64,000 nt of DNA from CAVTAV01 sp963732795 (lineage in GTDB: Bacteria > Pseudomonadota > Alphaproteobacteria > CAVTAV01), in contig CAVTAV010000006.1 of the NCBI GenBank assembly GCA_963732795.1, forward strand, positions 248,001 to 312,000. The letters are read 5' to 3'. The notes beneath the pieces are model-generated. The model searched no databases. It saw only the letters and a list, made by a program, of their open reading frames with translations, and had not been told where the DNA came from. The translations under genes were made by a program, and so were the position numbers. Numbering within the stretch: position 1 is the first letter of the stretch; each line of letters begins with the position of its first letter. This document shows positions 47,142 to 55,336 of this stretch, piece after piece.

Positions 47142-48718
47142 ATGAAACCATCCATTCGACACGTTGCCGCTATCGCCGGTTTGGGCTTTGCCGGTTTGGG
47201 CATGAGCGGCTCCGCCCACGCCGCCGGCGATTGCGCCGGGCTCAAATCGATCACCTTGACGGGGCACACCGTGTCCGTCTCGAAGGCCGAGATGATGCCC
47301 GCGGGGAAAGCTCCGGCCGCGCCGGTTCCCGGTGCGCCACCGGGCGCCGACTTGCCGGCGCGCTGCCTCGTCGAAGGCATGATCGACCAGCGCATGGGCG
47401 CGGCGGGCAAGTCCTACGGCGTCGGTTTCGCCGTCGCGCTCCCCGAAGCGTGGAACGGCCGCTTCCTGTTCCAGGGCGGCGGCGGACTGGACGGCGTGCT
47501 CAATCCGCCGGTCGGCGCGATCGCGTCGGGCGGCAAGCCGGCCCTCGCGCGCGGCTTCGCCGTCGCCGGCACCGATAGCGGGCACCAGTCGAAGGGCGCG
47601 TTCGACGCCACCTTCTTCGCCGACCAGCAGGCGACGGTCGATTTCGAATACGCGTCCATCGGCACGGTCAACCAACTCGCCCGCAAGATCATCGCGGCCT
47701 ATTACGGCAAGCCCGCGGCCCATGCCTATTTCACCGGCTGCTCCATGGGCGGACGCGAAGCGATGATCGCGGCACAGCGCTATCCCTTGCAATTCGACGG
47801 CGTGATCGCGGGCGCGCCGGCCATGCATGTCGGCTATTCGGGAATCGGCGACAAATGGGTGTCGACCATGCTGAACACCATTGCGCCCAAGGGTTCCGAC
47901 GACAAGCCGGACGTCTCCAAGGTTTTCACCGAGGGCGAGAAAAAGACGATCATCAACGGCATCCTCAATGCCTGCGACGCCAAGGACGGGCTCAAGGACG
48001 GCATGATCATGGATGTCAAGGATTGCCACTTCAATCCGGCGGTTCTGATCTGCAAGGGCGAAAAGAGCGACTCGTGCCTGACCAGATCCCAGACGGACGC
48101 CATCGAGCACGCCTTCGCGGGGCCAACCGATTCCAAGGGACATCAAGTCTATCCCGGCTTTTATTACGACACCGGGCTCACCGCGAAAGGCTTCATCGCC
48201 GGGCTGCTCAATCCCGGACCGAGCCCGGTCGCCGGCCAGAACTATGCAACGTCCATGGATGTCGACAAGGAAGCGGCCAACGCCGCGGCCAATGCGGCGA
48301 ACCGGGTCGGCGATACCGCCCATTGGGTCTCGCTCAATAGCTTCTTTCAACGCGGCGGTAAGATGATCTTCTTTCACGGCGTTAGCGACCCGTGGTTCTC
48401 GGCCCAGGATACGGTCGGTTACTATCAGCGCATGACGGCGGCGAATGGCGGCATGGAAAAGGTGCGGGCGGAGTCGAGCCGGATCTTCTCGTCCCCGGCA
48501 TGGGCCATTGCGGCGGCGGCCCTGCGACGCTCGACCAGTTCGATCTCCTGACCAAGCTCGTCGACTGGGTCGAGGACGGCAAGGCGCCCGAGTCCGTTAC
48601 TGCGACGGGACGCGACTTCCCCGGCCGCAGCCGCCCGCTCTGCGCCTATCCCGAGCACGCGCAATATACGGGCAAAGGCGATTCCGAGAAGGCGGCGAAT
48701 TTCACCTGCCAGGAGTGA
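47142..48718 (+). CDS. Tannase/feruloyl esterase family protein (one frame change)
   Basis: About 525 residues with a signal peptide (about 1-27, ending SAHAAG). The nucleophile is S201 in GCSMGGRE. The Asp lies in VSDPWF and the His in VPGMGHCGGGP, the last only after a frame change near 48470 (one base apparently missing). The Cys residues flanking Ser and His (GCS, GHC) fit the disulfide that joins the catalytic residues in tannases. The family hydrolyses esters of gallic, ferulic or related aromatic acids and includes MHETase relatives. It is probably periplasmic or secreted. The start is the ATG at 47142 after GGGGGAAA. Confidence 0.88.
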
Positions 48719-48749
48719 GGAGACCAGAGCATCTCCGGATTAGGATGAT

Positions 48750-48825
48750 GTCATTGCGAACCCCGCAGGGGTGAAGCAATCCAGACAATGCTGGATCGCC
48801 GCGCACCTGCGGCGCTCGCGATGAC
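48750..48825. repeat. Inverted-repeat element (GTCATTGCGA type)
   Basis: A 76-bp unit with outer arms GTCATTGCGA and TCGCGATGAC (9 of 10 pair) and an inner stem CCAG-ACAATG-CTGG, located between the convergent tannase and esterase genes. GTCATTGCGA...GCAATCCAG is a well-known intergenic repeat style in proteobacteria; here it may end both transcripts. Confidence 0.7.
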
Positions 48826-48855
48826 GACGTCGCTTGGCCGGGAAACGCTCTTGAT

Positions 48856-49842
48856 CTATGACCAGCAGCTCTCCGCAAACCGGCGGATATCCTGCTTGAG
48901 CACCATGTCCTCCGGCGCGCCGAAGAAGCCGCCATGGGGCATCGCCTCGTAGACCAGCAACTCGACAGGCACGTTCGCGGCCCGCAGTCTGTGTAGCATC
49001 CGCGCGGCGTTCGAGAGGAAGAGGTCGCGGGTGCCGGCGGTGATCAGGGTCGGCGGAAAGCCGTGCGAAAAGTCGCCGAACAGCGGCGAGAGATAAGGGT
49101 CCTTGAGGTCATGCCCGCCGGCATAGAGCCGGTTCATGATCTCGAGGCTGCCTTGCAGCACGACGTCGACGGTTCGGTTGGTCTGGAAGCTGTCGCCGGA
49201 TTCGGTGAGGTCGAGTTCGGGCGTCTCCAGCACCAGACCCGCCGGCAGGGGCACGCCTTCCGCCACCGCCCGCAGCATCAAAGCCGCCGCCAGATTGCCG
49301 CCCGCCGACATGCCATGCACGACGACGCGTTTGGCTCCGTGCCGGTCGAGCACCTCGCGATAGGCCGCCATGCAATCGTCGAGCGGCGCCGGATAAGGAT
49401 GGGGCGGCGGCATCCGATAATCCGGCGCATAGATCGTCGCGCCAAACTGCACGGCGGCAACCTGCGCCCCGATACGGCAGCCCTCTCCGCCTCCGGCGAT
49501 GAACGCGCCGCCATGGATGCTGAAAATCACATTGTCCGCCTTGGCGTCGCCTGCCTTGCTCGTCGCCCGATAGCACGGCGCCTCGCCGATGGTGTGCGTC
49601 TCGATATCGGACATGGCGACGAGACCGGCCGCCGCAGCCTGCAGTCCGGCCATGTTCTCTTCCGCCGCCTCGACCCAGCGCCGCCAGCCCTCGACATCGT
49701 CGATCGCCGGATAATCCCGGTTCAACGGCGGCGACTCCGCCGCGCCGCTCAGGAAGGCTTGCGCCTCCGGGCTGATCGACCCCGGCGGCGGAATGTCCCG
49801 CGCATCGAGATGTAAGGCTGTGAATTTTGGCTGCTCGGTCAT
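48856..49842 (-). CDS. Alpha/beta hydrolase, HSL-type esterase
   Basis: An intact 328-residue hydrolase of the hormone-sensitive-lipase type. HGGAFIAGGG is the oxyanion-hole motif, GMSAGGNLAAAL carries the nucleophilic Ser, and GTRDLFLSNA and MPHGGFF supply the Asp and His. No signal peptide is present, so it is probably cytoplasmic. The substrate is unknown. It starts at an ATG at 49842 after AAGGGGG and lies downstream of comM on the same strand. Confidence 0.9.
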   Translation of the reverse strand: MTEQPKFTALHLDARDIPPPGSISPEAQAFLSGAAESPPLNRDYPAIDDVEGWRRWVEAAEENMAGLQAAAAGLVAMSDIETHTIGEAPCYRATSKAGDAKADNVIFSIHGGAFIAGGGEGCRIGAQVAAVQFGATIYAPDYRMPPPHPYPAPLDDCMAAYREVLDRHGAKRVVVHGMSAGGNLAAALMLRAVAEGVPLPAGLVLETPELDLTESGDSFQTNRTVDVVLQGSLEIMNRLYAGGHDLKDPYLSPLFGDFSHGFPPTLITAGTRDLFLSNAARMLHRLRAANVPVELLVYEAMPHGGFFGAPEDMVLKQDIRRFAESCWS

Positions 49843-49895
49843 CGAGACCCCCTTGCTTTGGCGTAAATCCAACTTGCTCCGGCCACGCGACAACA

Positions 49896-51416
49896 CTACC
49901 GCGCCGTGACCAGCCGACGATAGCTCAACGCCTCGGCGATGTGGATGCGGGTCAGCGTCTCGGAACAGGCGAGATCGGCGAGCGTTCTCGCCACCCGCAG
50001 CACCCGGTGATATCCCCGCGCGGAGAGCTTCATGCGTTCGGCGGCGTCGGCGAGGAGCTTGCGGCCGCCTTCGTCGGGGGCGGCGATCTTGGCGAGGATC
50101 TCGCCGTCGGCGGTGGCGTTGGTGCGTTGCTCGGGACCGCAGCCGAGGTCCGCGAAGCGTGCGGCCTGCATGGCGCGGGCGGCGGCGACCCGTTTGGCGA
50201 CCGTCGCCGAATCCTCGGCGGGCGGCGGCAAGGTGAGATCGGCGGCGCTGACGGCGGGAACTTCGACGATGAGATCGATGCGGTCGTATAAGGGGCCCGA
50301 GACGCGCGATTGGTAGTCCGCGCCGCATTTGGGCGCGCGGGAGCAGGCGAGCGCCGGATCGTCGAGATAGCCGCAGCGGCACGGATTCATCGCGGCGACG
50401 AGCTGGAACCGGGCGGGATAAGCGATATGGGCGTTCACCCGCGCGACGGTGACCTCCCCGGTCTCCAGGGGTTGGCGGAGCGAATCCAGGACCGGCCGGG
50501 CGCATTCCGGCAATTCGTCGAGAAAGAGCACACCCAGATGGGCGAGCGAGATCTCGCCGGGCTTGGCGCGCTGGCCGCCGCCGATGAGCGCCGGCATGGA
50601 CGCCGAATGATGGGGGGCGCGGAACGGCCGCCGCCTTGATATCCGCCCGCCGGCCAACATCCCCGCGACCGACTGGATCATCGAGACTTCGAGGGCCTCG
50701 GACGGGGTCAAGGGCGGCAGCAAACCGGGGAGACATGCCGCCAGCATCGACTTACCCGCCCCCGGCGGCCCGATCATCAGGAAATTATGTCCTCCGGCCG
50801 CGGCCACTTCGAGCGCGCGCTTGGCGGATTCCTGGCCTTTGATGTCCTTGAGATCGGGCGCGGAATCATCCTCCTCGGCGAGCTTGGCCTCCGGGGGCGA
50901 AAGCACCTGGGTGCCCTTGAAGTGATTCACCAGCGCCAACAGGCTCGACGGCGCCAGGATCTCGATCCCCCCGGCCCAGGCCGCCTCCGGCCCGCATTCG
51001 GCGGGGCAGATCAGCGCCTTGTCCTCGGCCGCCGCCGCGATCGCCGCCGGCAATACCCCGGCGACCGCCGCGAGACGGCCGTCGAGTCCCAACTCGCCCA
51101 GCACCGAATAGCCGGCGATCTCGTCCTCCGGCAGCACGCCCAGATCGACCAGGAGCCCGAGCGCGATAGGGAGATCGTAATGGCTTCCCTCCTTCGGCAT
51201 GTCGGCGGGCGCCAGATTGACCGTGATGCGCTTCGGCGGCAGAGCCAGCCCGATCGCCGACAGGGCCGCCCTCACCCGTTCCTTGGATTCCGCCACCGCC
51301 TTGTCGCCGAGCCCGACCACGGCGAAGGACGGCAGCCCAGAGGCGATATGCACCTGCACATCGACGGGCTTCGCCTCGATGCCGAGAAAGGCGACGGTAG
51401 AGACATGCGCGACCAT
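49896..51416 (-). CDS. comM: YifB/ComM-family magnesium-chelatase-like AAA+ ATPase
   Basis: An intact 506-residue protein. The N-terminal Lon-protease-like ChlI domain begins VAHVSTVAFLGIEAKPVDVQVHI and has SKERVRAALSAIGLALPPKRITVNLAPAD. The AAA+ core has IGPPGAGKSMLA (Walker A), FRAPHHSASMPALIGGG and GVLFLDELPE (Walker B). The C-terminal helical domain ends RIHIAEALSYR. ComM is a helicase that extends recombination during natural transformation. In alphaproteobacteria this gene often lies near yraN and rsmI; here it is about 7 kb away. The start at 51416 is set by the family start; an upstream in-frame extension to 51614 is not credible. Confidence 0.93.
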   Translation of the reverse strand: MVAHVSTVAFLGIEAKPVDVQVHIASGLPSFAVVGLGDKAVAESKERVRAALSAIGLALPPKRITVNLAPADMPKEGSHYDLPIALGLLVDLGVLPEDEIAGYSVLGELGLDGRLAAVAGVLPAAIAAAAEDKALICPAECGPEAAWAGGIEILAPSSLLALVNHFKGTQVLSPPEAKLAEEDDSAPDLKDIKGQESAKRALEVAAAGGHNFLMIGPPGAGKSMLAACLPGLLPPLTPSEALEVSMIQSVAGMLAGGRISRRRPFRAPHHSASMPALIGGGQRAKPGEISLAHLGVLFLDELPECARPVLDSLRQPLETGEVTVARVNAHIAYPARFQLVAAMNPCRCGYLDDPALACSRAPKCGADYQSRVSGPLYDRIDLIVEVPAVSAADLTLPPPAEDSATVAKRVAAARAMQAARFADLGCGPEQRTNATADGEILAKIAAPDEGGRKLLADAAERMKLSARGYHRVLRVARTLADLACSETLTRIHIAEALSYRRLVTAR

Positions 51417-51700
51417 GGGATCCGCGGCGAAAGGTGAGCGTGGCCTCGAAGAAACGCAGGAGCCTGCGCGCGGCGATTGTAGCCAATTTGCCGCGGGACT
51501 CGCTACGACTGATTGCGTGCTACCCGCCATTGCCGCACGACCGCTCGTCCTTCGGACGAATCTGCGGAAAATATTGCGCGTTCCACAAAATCGACTCATT
51601 TCGCCGATATCCATGCGCTCAGCACGGGATGCGAGAGAATGTCCCGGCGGTATGACAGGTCTCAGGGCGTCGCTTCTAGCACCGAGAAGGAGCCGCGCTG

Positions 51701-52018
51701 ATGATTACCGACGATCGATGGAACGGAGCCGGCACGGAGCCTCGGCTGGCGGAGATCCTCTCCGACCCGACGGCCCTCAATCTGATGCGCGCCGACGGCG
51801 TGAATGCAGACGACGTCACGGCCGTGATCGACCGGATGAGGGCTCGCATCCGTCCCCTCGATTTCATCCCAAGCGAACAGATTGAAGCGCCCGCAAGCGT
51901 CCGACGGGACTCGAAATTTCCCCGTGCCCTGCCGCTACAAACCAACCAGGAGTCTGTCAATCTCCATGCCGTGGCCGGCGTGGTCAGCCGATGGATCGCC
52001 TCGCTCGCCAAGGACTAG
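51701..52018 (+). CDS. Small hypothetical protein (105 aa)
   Basis: A 105-residue open frame with a good ribosome-binding site (GAAGGAG, 8 bp before the ATG). The content is mixed helix, with ADDVTAVIDRMRARIRPLDFIPSEQ and AVAGVVSRWIASLAKD, and no membrane segment. I do not recognise a family. It is divergent from comM and lies 75 bp before the next small gene on the same strand, so the two could share a transcript. Confidence 0.55.
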   Translation: MITDDRWNGAGTEPRLAEILSDPTALNLMRADGVNADDVTAVIDRMRARIRPLDFIPSEQIEAPASVRRDSKFPRALPLQTNQESVNLHAVAGVVSRWIASLAKD

Positions 52019-52092
52019 AGCGCCGGCGCGACATCGGCCATTGCCGCGGGGCATGCGGCGTGATTACATCTCAGGCAACGGACGGAGGCCTG

Positions 52093-52272
52093 ATGATGAC
52101 GTCCCCGAACACCAAGCCCGGCCCGAAAGCCCCTCCGAAACGACCCGCGACCAAGGCCCGCAAACGGAAACCCTCCGAGAGCGGAGCCAAGTCCGAGAAG
52201 AAAGTCGACGTCGTAGACGAAGCCGGCCGGGAATCCTTCCCGGCGAGCGACGCGCCGTCCTGGACGCCGTGA
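52093..52272 (+). CDS. Small basic protein with SFPASDAPSW C-terminus
   Basis: A 59-residue protein. The N-terminal two thirds are Lys/Pro/Arg-rich and look disordered (KPGPKAPPKRPATKARKRKP). The end, VDEAGRESFPASDAPSWTP, matches a short conserved tail (D-E-A-x-R-E-S-F-P-A-S-D-x-P-x-W) that I recall from many small uncharacterised alphaproteobacterial proteins. The start is an ATG at 52093 (or 52096) after GACGGAGG. The function is unknown; nucleic-acid binding is a guess from the charge. Confidence 0.6.
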   Translation: MMTSPNTKPGPKAPPKRPATKARKRKPSESGAKSEKKVDVVDEAGRESFPASDAPSWTP

Positions 52273-52290
52273 GGGATTTCGCCGAGAGGA

Positions 52291-53256
52291 CTACTCGCCC
52301 GACGCCTTGGCGCGGACTTGCTTGGCCCGCTGCTCGAGCGCGCTATCGACCGCCGACTGCATGGTCTTGAGGACATAGTCCTCGGCCTCGGTGATCATCT
52401 TGAGGAAGTTCGGGCGCTCCGGGCGATAATGCACGTCGAGCTTGCTTTCGAACTGCAGCACCGCCTTGTTTAAGCGGGTGAGCCAGTTGTTGGCGTCCAC
52501 CGCCTTCTGGGCCTCTTTCGAGCCCTTGCTGATTACTTCCGAGTCGATCTTCTGGTGAATGGTGCCGACGACGAAGGCGAGCTGGACCGCCTCCAGGAAG
52601 GCCGCGGTCACCGTCAGAGCCTGGGAGATCACGACCTCGCCGTCGCCCTTGGGTCGGGCGGTGAGAACGAAGTTCGTCGTGCGGGCGGCGCTTCTCAGCA
52701 TGATCGCGCAGCGGAGCTCGTTCTCGACGACCGCCAGGCTCGCCGCGACATTGGCGTCATGGGTGATGTTGACGAGCTTGCCGGCCTGCTTGAAGGCGTT
52801 GCGCGCGACGTCTAGCGGCTTGTCGTATTGAGTCTGACTATAGGCGTCGCATTTCTCGATGACGTCCAGAAACGGATGACGGAGCTGCGGATTATGATCA
52901 TGGATCAGCCGGCCGTGGTGGTAGATCGCGATCCAGATGTCCGGGTTCCAGGTCTTCTCGAAGTCGCTCAGGGCCGAATCGCAGGCCTGGGCCCAGTCGT
53001 AGGGCTCCTTGCGGTCGACCAGCGAGCCGCTGTCCCGGAAGTCGCGTGCCATGCGGCCGCCGAGGCGCATGGTGGTGTGCATGTTCTGGGCGCGGATGAC
53101 GAATTCTTCCTCGGTCTCGCCGTCGTCGCTGACCAAGGGCACGGTGAGGCGGTTCGACACGGCGACCAGGGGCGCGGTATCGTCGACATCACTCGGCGTC
53201 GCGTCGTAAACGATAAACTTCTCGCGCAGCAGCGAGGAATTGAATTCTCGTGTCAT
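52291..53256 (-). CDS. Conserved hypothetical protein (321 aa)
   Basis: An intact 321-residue soluble protein, MTREFNSSLLREKFIVYDATPSD to LEQRAKQVRAKASGE, with codon use like its neighbours. It has no signal peptide, membrane helix or catalytic motif that I recognise. The first 150 residues look alpha/beta (LVAVSNRLTVPLVSDDGETEEEFVIRAQNMHTTMRLGGRM; DIWIAIYHHGRLIHDHNPQL), the rest largely helical (SLAVVENELRCAIMLRSAARTTNFVL). It stands alone, convergent with the small basic protein gene. Confidence 0.7.
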   Translation of the reverse strand: MTREFNSSLLREKFIVYDATPSDVDDTAPLVAVSNRLTVPLVSDDGETEEEFVIRAQNMHTTMRLGGRMARDFRDSGSLVDRKEPYDWAQACDSALSDFEKTWNPDIWIAIYHHGRLIHDHNPQLRHPFLDVIEKCDAYSQTQYDKPLDVARNAFKQAGKLVNITHDANVAASLAVVENELRCAIMLRSAARTTNFVLTARPKGDGEVVISQALTVTAAFLEAVQLAFVVGTIHQKIDSEVISKGSKEAQKAVDANNWLTRLNKAVLQFESKLDVHYRPERPNFLKMITEAEDYVLKTMQSAVDSALEQRAKQVRAKASGE

Positions 53257-53620
53257 CGCGGCCCAATCCCCATAGTTTAGTCACGTCCATCTCGCCCCGC
53301 CGACAACCGCGAAAAATGTCTACCGGAGCACGCCCATTGGCGCGGTGCGGGGCGGCGGCTCAATGGAGAACCGCGATCGGCGATTCTCTCATTCACGGCG
53401 ACTCTGCACCCCTACAATTGCGTTAACAGTCTCGAATGAATTGCTTAACAATGGGTGTAATCAGGCCGTTTTCACTTGCCTTATCGCTCACGATTGCTTG
53501 ATCGGCGTGAGCATCGACCCGGGCCGTATCTTTCGCACGCGGGCGGAACGCAATCCCTCGCCCTTCGTTACCTATACGAAACATCCCCGATTTTCGCTCC
53601 AAAAGAAGGCCTATCGCCGC
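53257..53620. other. Intergenic stretch without a recognisable gene
   Basis: A gap of 364 bp between the 321-aa gene and a truncated small gene. It is less GC-rich around 53400-53460 and has two similar words, AATTGCGTTAACA and AATTGCTTAACA, about 30 bp apart. No coding frame with a convincing start, no terminator and no RNA gene was seen. Confidence 0.5.
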
Positions 53621-53781
53621 ATGACGCCCGCCTGGCTTCACATCGTCTCGATTCTTTCCCTGGGGCTCGGCGCCAGTTTGGCAGTCGTCATCGTACTGAG
53701 CGAGCGCCGCGACCCACAGCATATGGCGATCATGAACCTCGTCTGGCCGGCTTCGTGACAGCCTATCCGGTCAACTGGTAG
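53621..53781 (+). pseudogene. Truncated remnant resembling the start of a DUF4396 membrane protein
   Basis: The frame from the ATG at 53621 (GAAGG upstream) reads MTPAWLHIVSILSLGLGASLAVVIVLSERRDPQHMAIMNLVWP, which matches by memory the first helix and the H-P-Q-x-M-x-I-M-N-x-V-W-P block of DUF4396 proteins. A stop comes at 53758, and another frame continues VTAYPVNW to a stop at 53781, while the rest of the expected protein is missing. It therefore looks like a 5' fragment left by deletion. Confidence 0.4.
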
Positions 53782-53824
53782 CTCATTAAGATCGGCATCA
53801 AAGAGGCGATGTGAGCGGCCGGCG

Positions 53825-54721
53825 TCAGGTCCGACCCGGCGGCAGCATGGCCCGGACCTGGCCGAGCTTGTCGGGATTGCGGACGATATAGACCGCCGCG
53901 ATCCGCCCGTCGACGATATCGAGGGCCGTGGTCTGCAAGGTGCCGTCGGGCTCGATGGTCGCGAAGCCCGGAAGGCCGTTGATTGTCACCCGGCGAACCC
54001 ATTGGGGACTCGCGAGATGCGCCTTGCGGGCGATGCCGGCGAAGAATCGGCTGACCTTGTCGGCGCCGAGCACCGGCCGGAGCGCGGACGGCTTATGGCC
54101 GCCGCCGTCGGTACGGAGCGCGACATCCTCGGCCAGAAGATCCCGCAGGCCCGCAACGTCGCCGCTTCGCGCCGCCGCATAGAACGCTTCGGCAATGCGC
54201 GAGGCCTCGCTTGGCGAGACGCGAAAGCGCGGCGGCGACTCGCGCATATGGGCACGGGCCCGGGCGGCGAGCTGGCGGCAGGCGGCCTCGCTTCGGTCCA
54301 GCGCGCCGGCGATCTCGTCGAAATCCATGTCGAACACGTCATGGAGGATGAAGGCGGCGCGTTCGAGGGGCGATAGTCTCTCCAAGGCCAGCATCAGGGC
54401 CACCGAAGCATCGTGAGCCACCTCGCCCGCGTTCTCTTCGTCCAAAGACATTTCCTCGATCAGCGGCTCGGGCAGCCATGGCCCGACATAGGTCTCGCGC
54501 CGCCGCCGCGCGGACTTCATCTGATCCAGACAAAGCCGCGTGACGGTCTTGGAGAGAAAGGCGCGGGGGTTGTCCACGACCGCCGGCTTCGCCCGGTGCC
54601 ACCTGAGATAGGCGTCCTGCACCGTGTCCTGGGCATCGGCGAGGGACCCGAGCATGCGATAGGCGAGCCCGGTCAAATAGCCGCGATGCTGCTCGAATTC
54701 AAGGGCGGACAGGACGGTCAT
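53825..54721 (-). CDS. ECF41-type sigma factor with fused SnoaL-like domain
   Basis: An intact 298-residue sigma factor. Region 2 has YLTGLAYRMLGSLADAQDTVQDAYLRW, region 4 LERLSPLERAAFILHDVFDMDFDEIAGALDRSEAACRQLAARA. A C-terminal SnoaL-like domain (about 168-298) takes the place of a separate anti-sigma factor. All three signatures I recall for ECF41 are present: WLPEP at 82-86, DGGG at 205-208 and NPDKL at 282-286. It follows the carboxymuconolactone decarboxylase gene by 20 bp, the partner gene usual for this group. A matching promoter lies upstream of the pair. Confidence 0.93.
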   Translation of the reverse strand: MTVLSALEFEQHRGYLTGLAYRMLGSLADAQDTVQDAYLRWHRAKPAVVDNPRAFLSKTVTRLCLDQMKSARRRRETYVGPWLPEPLIEEMSLDEENAGEVAHDASVALMLALERLSPLERAAFILHDVFDMDFDEIAGALDRSEAACRQLAARARAHMRESPPRFRVSPSEASRIAEAFYAAARSGDVAGLRDLLAEDVALRTDGGGHKPSALRPVLGADKVSRFFAGIARKAHLASPQWVRRVTINGLPGFATIEPDGTLQTTALDIVDGRIAAVYIVRNPDKLGQVRAMLPPGRT

Positions 54722-54741
54722 GGCGGGACTCCGCCGGGGCC

Positions 54742-55212
54742 TCAGGCGGCCTCGGCATGGGCGTTCGCACGGTCCGCCGGATTGACCACGCGGAAGCCGA
54801 TGCAGATCCGGTTCCAACTATTGATGACGCAGACGAGGACCGTCAACTTGACCAGCTCGTCCTCCGAGAAATGCCGCCGCGCTTCGTCGTAAACCGCGTC
54901 GGGCACATGGGTTTCGCCGACAAGCGTCAGCGATTCCGCCCAGCCGAGTGCGGCGCGCTCGCGCGGCGTATAGAGAAGCGACTCGTGCCAGGCGTTGAGG
55001 AGATAGAGGCGGGCTTCGGTCTCGCCGGCGGCGCGGGCTTCCTCGCTGTGCATATGCAGGCAGTTGGCGCAGCCGTTGATCTGCGAGACCCGCATCAGGA
55101 CGAGATGCCTCAGGTTCTCCTCGAGGCCGGAATTCTGGGCGTAATCGGATACGACCATCATCGCTTTGATGGCTTCGGGGTCGACGGCGCGAATGTCCAA
55201 ACGGGGTGTCAC
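54742..55212 (-). CDS. Carboxymuconolactone decarboxylase/AhpD-like protein
   Basis: A 156-residue protein of the AhpD-like fold with the redox motif NGCANCLHMHSEEAR: C48, C51 and H55, counted from a GTG start at 55212. The GTG follows AAGGAGA at good spacing; a longer in-frame reading back to 55275 would run across the promoter and is rejected. Genes of this type are the most common partners of ECF41 sigma factors and are thought to act as peroxidase-like or detoxifying enzymes. It is the first gene of the two-gene unit. Confidence 0.9.
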   Translation of the reverse strand: MTPRLDIRAVDPEAIKAMMVVSDYAQNSGLEENLRHLVLMRVSQINGCANCLHMHSEEARAAGETEARLYLLNAWHESLLYTPRERAALGWAESLTLVGETHVPDAVYDEARRHFSEDELVKLTVLVCVINSWNRICIGFRVVNPADRANAHAEAA

Positions 55213-55247
55213 GGATGGTCTCCTTGTCTTGGGGGTTACGACAGGGA

Positions 55248-55274
55248 GACGAGGCGGGTCCGGCTTGTGTGACA
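55248..55274 (-). promoter_or_regulatory. ECF41-type promoter
   Basis: Read leftward, TGTCACA is followed after exactly 16 bp by CGTC, which equals the ECF41 promoter consensus as I recall it (TGTCACA-N16-CGTC). The -10 element lies 35 bp before the GTG of the decarboxylase gene. This predicts that the sigma factor drives its own two-gene operon. Confidence 0.85.
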
Positions 55275-55336
55275 CGAAAAAGGAAGGGCGACCGAATTTC
55301 TTCGATCGCCCTCCGCAAAATCGTGCTGGACAGGCT

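Noticed and set aside
51417..51614. N-terminal extension of comM by 66 residues
   Set aside because: The ComM family starts at the VAHVSTVAFLG segment; the extension is low-complexity and overlaps the region divergent to the next gene.
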